33,382 nucleotides of DNA. Source: Sphingobacteriaceae bacterium (GTDB taxonomy: Bacteria > Bacteroidota > Bacteroidia > B-17B0 > Aurantibacillaceae). The stretch lies in contig JAHEYC010000035.1 in NCBI GenBank assembly GCA_023251775.1, positions 1-33,382 of the forward strand. The letters run 5' to 3'. The position numbers and the translations under genes were made by a program. A model generated the notes under the pieces. The model saw only the letters and a list, made by a program, of their open reading frames with translations, made no database searches and was not told the DNA's origin. Positions 25,578 through 32,785 of this stretch are shown in pieces; within the stretch, counting starts at the first letter, position 1, and every line of letters starts with the position of its first letter.

Positions 25578-27551
25578 ATGAAGATAAGAGTTTTAACATT
25601 TCTGATCTGTGCTTTCGGTTGTAAACTCGGAATACCTTCCAATTTAGATTCGCTAAAAAAAGCGATCAAAACCGCTTCCCGTGAAGAAAAGCTGAAGATC
25701 CTTAGAGAGATATCTAATCATTACGTTACAGTAAACACTGATTCAGCTTTTAAATATGGTCAAATTGGTTTGGGACTATCAAAGAAATCAGGTTTTGAGT
25801 TATTTGAAGCGGATTTCTTTATAAACATAGGTAATTCATATGTACAGACAGGCGATTATCCAAGGGCAATGGAGAATTATATTGAGGCTGAAAAAATATA
25901 TGATGGAAAAAAAGATATGGGTGGAAGGGCTCTAACATTCATGAATATCGGCTACATTTTCCAACTCCAGAATTTGCCTGATAAGGCAACAACCAAATAT
26001 GAAAGCGGTTTACTAATTGCTAAGGATGCAAACAGAAAAGACATTGAAGCGCAGATCTATGGACACCTCGGGGGGCTATCCTACTCTCTAAATAACAAAG
26101 CCAAGGCTCTTGAATATTTTAGTCTTTCGCTAAAAACCAATCAAGAAATTAATAATATTCCGGGTATAATGGAAGGCCTGAATAACACAGCTGTTGTTTA
26201 TCAAGAATTAGGCCGTTATGAAGAAGCCTTACAAAATTTTAGAATTGATTTGAAGTATGCTGAAAAGACTGGCATAAAAAAAGATGTTATCGCTGTTTTA
26301 CATAATATTGGTTTAGTTTATAAAGACGGAAAAAAATACAATGAGGCGTTTCGATACCTTGATAGCAGCGTAATACTTGCAAAAAATATAAAAGATTTTG
26401 AAAATCTCCGAGAAATATATACTACCCTCTCTGAAATTTATAAAGCGCAAAATAATGTAGACAAAGTATTTGATTATTTAATATTGTCTTCTGCGGCAAA
26501 GGACTCAAGTATTAATCAAGCACGAGACAAGCAGTTTTTTGAAATGAATACCAAATACGACACAGAAAAGAAAGAAGCTGAAAATAAATTATTAAAGACC
26601 GAAGGAGAAAAACAAAGAGTGGTATTGTTTGGAATTGGAATTGGTTTAGTTTTAGTTCTTTTGTTGGCCTATTTTATTTATAGGAATTATAAAGTACAGC
26701 AAAGGGCCAATGTTTTATTAGGAGAACAAAACACTGAAATAAAAGAACAAAAGCACATTATTGAAGATAAACAAAAAGAGATCCTTGATTCAATTGCTTA
26801 CGCTAAAAAACTACAGGAAGCCATTTTGCCACCTTTAAATTTATTACACGAGTACTTGGATAAGATGTTTTTATACTACCAACCAAAGGATATTGTGGCC
26901 GGTGATTTTTATTGGATGGAAACAGTTGGTGCAAAAACTAATGAACAGGTTCTTATTGCAGCGGCTGATTCAACCGGTCATGGTGTTCCCGGCGCGATGG
27001 TTTCTGTAGTATGTTCAAATGCATTGAATAGAGCGGTAAATGAATTTAAAATAAGCGACCCGGGGGCAATTTTAGATAAAACCCGCGACCTTGTATTAGA
27101 AACCTTTGCCAAAAGCGAACGTGACGTGAAAGATGGTATGGATATTAGTTTACTTTCTATTAACAGAAACAGAGATGGTGAGAAAACGATGATCAAATGG
27201 GCAGGTGCCAATAATCCAATTTACATTTTATCTGATCATACAGTGAGAGAAATAAAAGGTGATAAATTCCCCGTGGGCGCCTATGTTTCGGAAGATAAAA
27301 AGAATTTTACTACCCATTCTATCGAAGTAAAAAAAGGAGACCGCATTTATTTATTTTCTGATGGCATGCCCGATCAATTTGGCGGACCCAACGAAAAGAA
27401 ATATAAATATAAACGCATGCAGGCAAAAATGATAGAATCATGTCATATGCCCATTGAAGTACAGAAAGAATATTTAAGGGCTGACCTTTTAGCTTGGCAA
27501 GGAAAACTAGAACAGGTGGATGATATTTTGATAATTGGGATTGAGGTGTAA
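25578..27551 (+). CDS. Membrane TPR sensor with SpoIIE-type PP2C phosphatase domain
   Basis: This 657-residue protein begins with a signal sequence (residues ~1-19). About six TPR units lie between residues 45 and 305 (for example FINIGNSYVQTGDYPRAMENY, LNNTAVVYQELGRYEEALQNF), probably periplasmic. A transmembrane helix (~348-368) and a coiled-coil linker (~372-412, ending IAYAKKLQEAILPP) follow. The C-terminal SpoIIE/PP2C phosphatase carries metal-binding Asp443 (VAGDFYW), Asp464 (AADSTGHGVPGA), Asp595 (FSDGMPDQFGG) and Asp648/649 (QVDDILI). Proteins of this layout act as Ser/Thr phosphatases. They often work on anti-sigma-factor antagonists and are controlled by what the TPR part binds; the partner here is unknown and no anti-sigma gene is adjacent. 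Upstream is AT-rich with a GAATATTC palindrome; no good -7 box was found. Confidence 0.92.
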   Translation: MKIRVLTFLICAFGCKLGIPSNLDSLKKAIKTASREEKLKILREISNHYVTVNTDSAFKYGQIGLGLSKKSGFELFEADFFINIGNSYVQTGDYPRAMENYIEAEKIYDGKKDMGGRALTFMNIGYIFQLQNLPDKATTKYESGLLIAKDANRKDIEAQIYGHLGGLSYSLNNKAKALEYFSLSLKTNQEINNIPGIMEGLNNTAVVYQELGRYEEALQNFRIDLKYAEKTGIKKDVIAVLHNIGLVYKDGKKYNEAFRYLDSSVILAKNIKDFENLREIYTTLSEIYKAQNNVDKVFDYLILSSAAKDSSINQARDKQFFEMNTKYDTEKKEAENKLLKTEGEKQRVVLFGIGIGLVLVLLLAYFIYRNYKVQQRANVLLGEQNTEIKEQKHIIEDKQKEILDSIAYAKKLQEAILPPLNLLHEYLDKMFLYYQPKDIVAGDFYWMETVGAKTNEQVLIAAADSTGHGVPGAMVSVVCSNALNRAVNEFKISDPGAILDKTRDLVLETFAKSERDVKDGMDISLLSINRNRDGEKTMIKWAGANNPIYILSDHTVREIKGDKFPVGAYVSEDKKNFTTHSIEVKKGDRIYLFSDGMPDQFGGPNEKKYKYKRMQAKMIESCHMPIEVQKEYLRADLLAWQGKLEQVDDILIIGIEV

Positions 27552-27611
27552 AACACTATATACTAATACCGATTAAAGATTCGTAAAGACGGAGTCAGGT
27601 GCAGTTTTTAA

Positions 27612-28301
27612 TTAAGCATTTTTTTTACCAGTTGATTTGTTCAGAATTTCCGTATAATAAAACTTTGATAGTTTTTTAGCTCTTGATGTAATGTTTGCGG
27701 TTTCCCAATTCTCAAATTCCTCAACAAAATCACGTATCCATTTGTAGGATGACTTTAAATATATTTTTTTCTTTTCCTTGTAGATTCCGTCTCCAGCTTC
27801 TCCGTTCAATGGGCCTTCCAACAAAATTAGATTTCCTATGTTTAAGGATTCTGCCCCCTTAGTCTCAGAAAGTATGTGTTCAATTGTTCCTGCCTCAGAA
27901 AACGTGTCTAGTTTTTCATAAAAAGAATTTATTTTCTGAATAACATATTTAGTTTTGACATTGTTTGGGTGATCTTTTTTTGAGAAAGTTAACTCGATGA
28001 AGCGTTTTGAAAAAGTCTGATAATCAGGAAAAAGTTTGTCTAAGGGTTTTATAAGCAAGTCGTCAATAGTTTTATGCGCTGCTGTTTTACTTGCGCATTT
28101 TTTTAAGGAAATTGCGAAACTTGAAAATATTTTTTCAAATCTACTTGCTCTACCAGTAGCAATTGAGTTATATGCAAAGTGAAAATTTTCCAAATACAAA
28201 ATAGCCTCTTTAAATTTGGTAGCAGATACTATGTCCTTTTCTTTCGCCTTAAACAACGCTAATAAAGCAATCCTAACCTGAACTATATTAAAATAATTCA
28301 T
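27612..28301 (-). CDS. GmrSD-type restriction protein, C-terminal (DUF1524/HNH-like) fragment
   Basis: This is the downstream half of a DUF262-DUF1524 protein, in a frame +1 relative to the upstream half. It reads 229 residues from the ATG at 28301. The frame is open back to about 28331. The DUF1524 signature is clear: TIEHILSE (the HNH histidine), NIGNLILLEGPLNGEAGDGIY, KKKIYLKSS, FENWETANITSRAKKLSKFYYTEI. In intact GmrSD proteins this domain is the nuclease that cuts modified (for example glucosylated hydroxymethyl) phage DNA, powered by the DUF262 half. The N-terminal part (NYFNIVQVRIALLALFKAKEKD) continues the helical linker expected after DUF262. It overlaps the upstream half by 14 bp. 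It may be translated by coupling, but a frameshift mutation or a sequencing error is more likely. Confidence 0.7.
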   Translation of the reverse strand: MNYFNIVQVRIALLALFKAKEKDIVSATKFKEAILYLENFHFAYNSIATGRASRFEKIFSSFAISLKKCASKTAAHKTIDDLLIKPLDKLFPDYQTFSKRFIELTFSKKDHPNNVKTKYVIQKINSFYEKLDTFSEAGTIEHILSETKGAESLNIGNLILLEGPLNGEAGDGIYKEKKKIYLKSSYKWIRDFVEEFENWETANITSRAKKLSKFYYTEILNKSTGKKNA

Positions 28302-29307
28302 TAGGACATATAGGCTTTGAGTCTTCTTCAATTTCTTTCAGGAAATCTTTATATCTTTTTTTTGTTTTAGGCTTTACATCCTTTTGAAAATCATCATAGA
28401 GTTTAGATCCAGGGGTTTTCTTGTAATTTGAAATCCAAAAGTGTCGATAAAAAGTCGCTAGACCAACTGATTCAGGTGGTCTTGAGTTAAGACTCTCTTT
28501 AATTTTTGTCCATTTAACATCTGCATAATCCGCTGCGCCTCCTTCATCAACAATTTCAAAAATTTTGTTTTTAATTAAGTCAACATACGATAGCCTTTTC
28601 CCTTTGGCATTAAGAATTTCAAAAATCATATTCGCGTTTTCCTTATCAGGAGTTGAAATTGAAATGAAGGCAGTCCCAAGAACCTGATCCCTTATAGCTT
28701 TCAAAATATCCAAATACGTCAATCGATCAACGTCGCCACTATTTAATTTTTTCTTAAGATGCGTTCTAATTTTTTTCTCCTCTAGATTTTCAAAAAGATA
28801 AATAAATGATTCTTTTATACTTTCCTCTTCTTCCGTTGCGGCTTGTTGAGCATCAGTTTTTTCTCTGTCTTGAATATAAAATGAGAAGTACGGATAATGA
28901 GTTTTACTTTGTAAAATTCTTACATCTTCACCGTCATCATTTTTGGTCATAATATATTTGAAAATTTGTTCACTGAGCGTCTCTTCGCCGATACTCCTAA
29001 ATCTATCTGAAAGAGCCGAAAAAAGAATAGTAATTGTAGTGATACGTTGTTGACCATCAACTACCAAAATAGGCTTACTAGTATCTTTTGATTCGGAATA
29101 TTCGCCGACAAACAGCATTGTCCCTAAAAAGTAACTACTTGTTTCTAATTTATTGTCCTTAATGGTTAGGCAAGCTAACATGTCATCCAGGAATTCTTGG
29201 TAGTTCTTTTTGTCCCACGAATATTCTCTTTGAAATCTTGGTATCGAAAATTGACAGCCCGATATTAGCAGAGATCTGATGCTTTCGTCTTTTGGTTTTA
29301 TATTCAT
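28288..29307 (-). CDS. GmrSD-type restriction protein, N-terminal (DUF262) part
   Basis: This 339-residue DUF262/GmrS-like domain has IPRFQREYSWDKKNYQEF (22-39), the DGQQR motif (84-88, in VVDGQQRITTITILFSAL) and FEILNAKGKRLSYVDLIKNKIF. DUF262 is a ParB/Srx-fold NTPase that drives the nuclease part in type IV restriction systems such as GmrSD and in related phage-defence proteins. The frame ends at 28288, just past the helical region, where a full-length protein would run on into DUF1524. That sequence is found in the +1 frame from about 28331. Deleting one C of the CC in AAGCCTATATG would give SKLYVLMNYFN and join the halves. No other defence subunit is adjacent. The 206-bp gap upstream (29308-29513) shows no gene. 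Confidence 0.82.
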   Translation of the reverse strand: MNIKPKDESIRSLLISGCQFSIPRFQREYSWDKKNYQEFLDDMLACLTIKDNKLETSSYFLGTMLFVGEYSESKDTSKPILVVDGQQRITTITILFSALSDRFRSIGEETLSEQIFKYIMTKNDDGEDVRILQSKTHYPYFSFYIQDREKTDAQQAATEEEESIKESFIYLFENLEEKKIRTHLKKKLNSGDVDRLTYLDILKAIRDQVLGTAFISISTPDKENANMIFEILNAKGKRLSYVDLIKNKIFEIVDEGGAADYADVKWTKIKESLNSRPPESVGLATFYRHFWISNYKKTPGSKLYDDFQKDVKPKTKKRYKDFLKEIEEDSKPICPNELF

Positions 29308-29513
29308 GATATTATCAAAAATTAATTAGAAGTGTATGTTCAATAGTATTTAAAATTGGACCTAGCTACCCTTTAGTACTGATTTCATCACTCCGTTCCT
29401 ACAATAATAGTAAGATTGGCGCAGTTTTATACTTCCTAATAGCTTAATAAATTTAACCTTTTTATTGCAATAAAAAAATCGTTAGTTTATAGAAAACATT
29501 GCTAGAATTAGCT

Positions 29514-30863
29514 CTAATTCGAACGAGTGATTTTTATAGGAGTTCCCAAACAACAAATGATTGTATTAATTTTTTCCACTCTATCCTTTATCACTTGCCT
29601 CCATTGTTCGTAAACCCATTCGGTTTTACTCGGAAGACCATGATAAACCTCGTATGGAGTTTGACCTTTAAATAAATCAAGGGGTTTCGTGTAATTGTGT
29701 TCTTTTATCGCTATTTCTAGCAATTTTTTAAGATCTCCTAGGGATTTTACCCGATCTCTATATAGATACATGTATTTTAAAGAATGATTATACCTTTCGA
29801 TCATTGAATTCGAATAAGGCGTGTCCTTCCTCGCAAGTATTAACTTTACATTTTTCAGTCCTTTAATATAATTTCTCACAACCTTCGCTTTGTTTTCAGT
29901 GCCAGAATCGGTTACGAAAGATGTTTCCATACCATCATTATTAAGATCTGCCAATGCTGCTTTAAAGGTTGAAACTCTTGTTGTCGCACTAATTGTATCT
30001 GAAATAGCCCACGACTTAATATATCTAGAGTAATTGTCTTTTACAAGATAAATGAAATATGTCTTTCTATTCTCTATTTTAAAGTAAGTAATATCTGCGT
30101 GCAAATATTGATTTGCATACTCAGCTCTTAAGCCCTGTCTATAATATTTTGGACTCTTTTTATGTCGTTTTCTAACAATCCCGTTTTGCTTTTTAATCCT
30201 GTCCCAAACCCCTCTGCATGCAAAGACATTGTGTTCTAAGCGAGCCTGCCACATTAAAGAACTTATTGGGAAGTGTTCATATCTTTTCTCAAGCAGAAGT
30301 TCAATAATTCTATCCTCTTCCTCTATTGACACTTGGTTTGGATGCCTTTTAATACATAATAAATTTTTTGAAAAATTGCACGTTCCCTTATCAAGTTGTT
30401 TCCATTCGTAATAGGTATTCTTGTTAAGATTTAGAAGTTTTGAAAAATTCGTTACGTTAAATAGTTTTTTATTTTTCTCAACACACTTGATAACGTGTGA
30501 TTTATTTTTAAAAATTACCCTTTCAAATTCTCTACTGTTTGATCCAATTTTAATTGCTAAACTAATAACCTCATTTTCTGCCCTTGCGATACTCAATTTC
30601 TTTTCAAGTGAGATAATTTCCATATTTAATATCCGAGAATCATAATCCTTATTATTATTGTTGTCCCTATCATTATAATAGTTATATCCAACTAATTTAT
30701 TCCATTTTTCTCTTTTCCATCTACTAATATTAAGTGGATTAACAATACCTTTGAATTCTCTAGGGATATATCCCTTTATTGCATCCAATTTCAATCTTGG
30801 ATCGAATTTCCTTTTTACCAATTTAAAATAATTTAATATTAAATCATTAGAAACGAAAGCCAA
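29514..30863 (-). CDS. DDE integrase/transposase (rve domain)
   Basis: This 449-residue integrase-core protein has catalytic residues Asp257 (QYLHADITYF), Asp319 (SFVTDSGTENK) and Glu356 (DTPYSNSMIERYNHSL), the DDx(~35)E set. The N-terminal ~60 residues (AIKGYIPREFKGIV, SRWKREKW) look like a DNA-binding helix-turn-helix. A coiled stretch (81-105) and a second HTH-like part (VTNFSKLLNLNKNTYYEWK) come before the core. The family is IS3/IS481-like in its core, but I cannot name an IS. The start is odd. The only upstream start in frame is TTG at 30863, which lies inside a promoter-like TACTTTTG (30868-30861); the first ATG is residue 81. An in-frame TAA lies just upstream. No second orfA and no clear terminal inverted repeats were seen, so it may be a relic or part of a larger element ending in the motif array at 30953-31170. 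Confidence 0.85.
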   Translation of the reverse strand: MAFVSNDLILNYFKLVKRKFDPRLKLDAIKGYIPREFKGIVNPLNISRWKREKWNKLVGYNYYNDRDNNNNKDYDSRILNMEIISLEKKLSIARAENEVISLAIKIGSNSREFERVIFKNKSHVIKCVEKNKKLFNVTNFSKLLNLNKNTYYEWKQLDKGTCNFSKNLLCIKRHPNQVSIEEEDRIIELLLEKRYEHFPISSLMWQARLEHNVFACRGVWDRIKKQNGIVRKRHKKSPKYYRQGLRAEYANQYLHADITYFKIENRKTYFIYLVKDNYSRYIKSWAISDTISATTRVSTFKAALADLNNDGMETSFVTDSGTENKAKVVRNYIKGLKNVKLILARKDTPYSNSMIERYNHSLKYMYLYRDRVKSLGDLKKLLEIAIKEHNYTKPLDLFKGQTPYEVYHGLPSKTEWVYEQWRQVIKDRVEKINTIICCLGTPIKITRSN

Positions 30864-30952
30864 AAGTAATAGTTATAAAAAACTATTAAAATATAATAAT
30901 TATTTTTTCTTTAAATAGGAATTCGTAATTTAAGATGAAGAAGAAAAAAAAC

Positions 30953-31075
30953 ATGTTGAAAAAAATGGAAAATTTCAACATATGCGTAAAGCTTCTTAAT
31001 AGGAATAGTTCAATATGTTGAAATTTTCGAGTTTTTTCAACATATTAATTCATTATGTTGAAGTGGTTAACATAT
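30953..31075. repeat. Array of alternating ATGTTGAA / TTCAACAT motifs
   Basis: Copies are: + at 30953-30960, - at 30974-30981, + at 31015-31022, - at 31036-31043, + at 31055-31062, and a variant - (TTAACATAT) at 31067-31075, with an outlying identical variant at 31162-31170. Two +/- pairs have the same 21-bp offset. The middle pair is a 12-bp perfect inverted repeat, AATATGTTGAAA/TTTCAACATATT (31012-31023, 31035-31046). Spacings of 21, 41, 21 and 19 bp are close to whole helical turns. This suggests a protein-binding array, perhaps transposase end sites or an operator. It is upstream of the transposase gene. Confidence 0.75.
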
Positions 31076-31170
31076 ACCGCAAGCGCTAAAAATTCGATAA
31101 TGTGCATAACAAAGACGATGTGCAATTTTACTTCACTCATAATATATTGTTTTTCAATTACTTAACATAT

Positions 31171-31191
31171 GTGGTCGCAAATTGCGACCAC
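31171..31191. repeat. Perfect palindrome, 10-bp arms
   Basis: GTGGTCGCAA (31171-31180) and TTGCGACCAC (31182-31191) flank a single central A, followed on the plus strand by CTCA and six T (31196-31201). It could work as a plus-strand terminator, but no plus-strand gene ends nearby, so a dispersed palindrome or a protein site is more likely. Confidence 0.7.
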
Positions 31192-31297
31192 CTCATTTTT
31201 TGGCGTGGTACGCAAAGCTTCACCATCAAATGGACCGTAAAACTACATCAAGATCTGAGGAAGTGTTGCCATAATTTATAGCAAAATGAAAAATAAA

Positions 31298-31927
31298 TTA
31301 TATAGAGAGATAAACCACCTTCTTCGTCTCAAAAAATTCTTCCGAAAAATAATTTTTAAGATCGTAAAGATCACATTTTTTATAAAAGTGTCCGAACTCT
31401 TGTTTAAGGTCGCCGCCTTTTAAATACAAAATACCATTGGAAAGCGTGTTTTTTTGTTCTTTCGCAAATTTTCCCTTCACCCAAGTATAAAACGTAGGAA
31501 ATTCCGTTACTGCCCTACTCACCACAAAATCAAATTTGCCTTCCACTTTTTCGGCGCGCTCGTGTTGGGAAGTTACGTTGGTTAATTTTAAAGCAGCAAC
31601 AACTTCGTTCACCACTTTTATTTTTTTTCCAATACTATCTACCAAATGAAAATGCACTTGCGGAAACATGATAGCTAATGGAATTCCCGGAAAACCTCCA
31701 CCCGTGCCTACATCCAAAATTTTTGTACCCGGTGCAAATTGAATCACTTTAGCAATTCCTAACGAGTGCAAAACATGTCGCTCGTAAAAATTATCCATGT
31801 CCTTGCGCGAAATAACATTTATCTGCTCGTTCCAAAAGTTATATAACTCTTTTAATTGCGCAAATTGTTCAACTTGCTGTTTGCTTAGATCGGGAAAATA
31901 TTTTTGTATGAGTTGCATGTTGTTCAT
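31298..31927 (-). CDS. rsmG: 16S rRNA (guanine(527)-N7)-methyltransferase RsmG
   Basis: This enzyme methylates N7 of G527 in 16S rRNA using S-adenosylmethionine. The 209-residue protein has the GidB/RsmG signatures: NEQINVISRKDMDNFYERHVLHSL (33-56), the SAM-binding loop DVGTGGGFPGIPLAI (72-86), VDSIGKKIKVV (95-105) and the conserved VSRAV. The length is normal. The start is the ATG at 31927 (MNNMQL); the ATG three codons on is also possible. The sigma-factor gene lies upstream on the same strand, with 234 bp of repeats between, so it may have its own promoter, which I could not identify. Confidence 0.96.
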   Translation of the reverse strand: MNNMQLIQKYFPDLSKQQVEQFAQLKELYNFWNEQINVISRKDMDNFYERHVLHSLGIAKVIQFAPGTKILDVGTGGGFPGIPLAIMFPQVHFHLVDSIGKKIKVVNEVVAALKLTNVTSQHERAEKVEGKFDFVVSRAVTEFPTFYTWVKGKFAKEQKNTLSNGILYLKGGDLKQEFGHFYKKCDLYDLKNYFSEEFFETKKVVYLSI

Positions 31928-31973
31928 TTACCGTACTGCAATACTGTAATGCCGCGTGAGCGATTGAAGCGAA

Positions 31974-32071
31974 AAGCCCTGCTTAGTACTTTGCATAATG
32001 TTTGTTGGGCGAGGAGGCGACCACAGGAAGCCACCGCAGCCCTACAAACATTGCAAAGGACAAGCAGGCTT
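31974..32071. repeat. Long imperfect inverted repeat between sigma factor and rsmG
   Basis: The left arm (31974-32010: AAGCCCTGCTT, CTTTGCATAATG, TTTGTTGGGC) pairs with the right arm (32039-32071: GCCCTACAAACATTGCAAAG, AAGCAGGCTT) with a few mismatches and small bulges around a 28-nt GC-rich loop. AGCGAAAAGC flanks it as a direct repeat at 31968 and 32074. Short open frames through here are artefacts of the repeat. Confidence 0.7.
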
Positions 32072-32074
32072 GTA

Positions 32075-32125
32075 GCGAAAAGCGCGACCCGAGCTTTCAA
32101 AATGTTTCCGGCGAGGGGCACGCCC
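32075..32125 (-). repeat. Dispersed repeat, inverted copy of the xerD-aroQ block
   Basis: On the minus strand it contains GGGCGTGCCCCTC (32125-32113) and GAAAGCTCGGGTCGCGCTTT (32098-32079), the same two blocks in the same order as at 24049-24096, with a different spacer. Confidence 0.7.
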
Positions 32126-32147
32126 ACACTTCGACTACGCTCAGTGT
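32126..32147 (-). repeat. REP-like stem-loop, copy 3
   Basis: The stem is ACACT/AGTGT (5 bp) around TCGACTACGCTC, the same unit as at 22979 and 23055. It directly abuts the previous repeat, making a composite block upstream of rsmG and just after the sigma-factor stop. Confidence 0.7.
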
Positions 32148-32161
32148 TACAGTTGCCCAAA

Positions 32162-32785
32162 TTATTTCTTATTGTGTTCAGAATTCTTTATTAATTCAAA
32201 TAAAAAATCTCTTGCTCTAAATAACTGAGCTTTGATGGTGCCTATTGGTAAATTAAGCTTTTCGGAGATCTCTTCATGACTCAATTCCTGAAAATAAAAT
32301 AACTCTACCAGCTCTTTGTACTTTGGTTTTAGTTTATCAATAACCGCACGCACCATTTCTACCTTCTGTTTTTTAATGTAGAATTCTTCCGGGTTCAAAT
32401 GCGTACTCCTCACCAAATTACTTGCATCATAATCAGAATTCTCGTTGCGAGTATCCATACTAATGGTATTGTTCAGCTTTTTCTTGCGTAAAAAATCAAT
32501 AGCATTATTACTGGCTATTTTAAACAACCAAGTACTGAACGCAAAATTGGGAGTGTATTGATCTAGTTTTTTAAATGCGCGACCAAAAGCTTCTATGGTA
32601 AGATCGTCGGCATCATCCTTATTATTCACCATTTTGAGCATCATATAATAAACGCTCTCTCGGTAACGGTGCAATAGTTCAGCGTAGGCCTTCTGATCAC
32701 CTTTAGCTATGGCCAGTTGAACTAATTTGTAATCGTAAACCCCTTTAGTGGTTAAATTATTTAGATTATCGTTTAGCTCGTCCAC
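32162..32785 (-). CDS. ECF-type RNA polymerase sigma factor
   Basis: This 207-residue sigma-70 family protein has only regions 2 and 4. Region 2: AYAELLHRYRESVYYMMLKMVNNKDDADDLTIEAF, then FSTWLFKIASNNAIDFLRKKK (-10 recognition and melting). Region 4: LPKYKELVELFYFQELSHEEISEKLNLPIGTIKAQLFRAR-like helix-turn-helix for the -35 element. The start is GTG at 32785. The next ATG would remove part of region 2. The gene overlaps the end of the glycosyltransferase gene by 13 bp, which suggests translational coupling. No anti-sigma gene is adjacent in the window, unlike many ECF factors, so its control is unclear. Confidence 0.93.
   Translation of the reverse strand: MDELNDNLNNLTTKGVYDYKLVQLAIAKGDQKAYAELLHRYRESVYYMMLKMVNNKDDADDLTIEAFGRAFKKLDQYTPNFAFSTWLFKIASNNAIDFLRKKKLNNTISMDTRNENSDYDASNLVRSTHLNPEEFYIKKQKVEMVRAVIDKLKPKYKELVELFYFQELSHEEISEKLNLPIGTIKAQLFRARDFLFELIKNSEHNKK

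Larger units (their letters stand above)
30864..31297. other. 434-bp noncoding stretch between transposase and rsmG
   Basis: No plausible gene is present. The stretch is very AT-rich near 30870-30950. It then holds the ATGTTGAA motif array (30953-31075, with an outlying copy at 31162), two direct ATGTGCA copies near 31102 and 31123, and a perfect palindrome at 31171-31191. The last ~100 bp before rsmG show nothing I can name. Confidence 0.6.

Noticed and set aside
27598-29428. Direct repeat GG(T/C)GCAGTTTT at 27598 and 29418 as island boundaries
   Set aside because: It is only 11 bases with one mismatch; the second copy lies inside the island between genes, so it does not mark ends convincingly.
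30953-31075. CRISPR array
   Set aside because: The repeated unit is only 8-12 bp, alternates in orientation and has unequal spacers; no cas gene is present.
31171-31201. Intrinsic terminator on the plus strand
   Set aside because: The shape fits, but no plus-strand gene or promoter lies upstream; recorded as a palindrome instead.
31904-32220. Three short open frames on both strands between rsmG and the sigma gene
   Set aside because: They run through inverted and dispersed repeats, overlap each other and real genes, and show no protein-like pattern.
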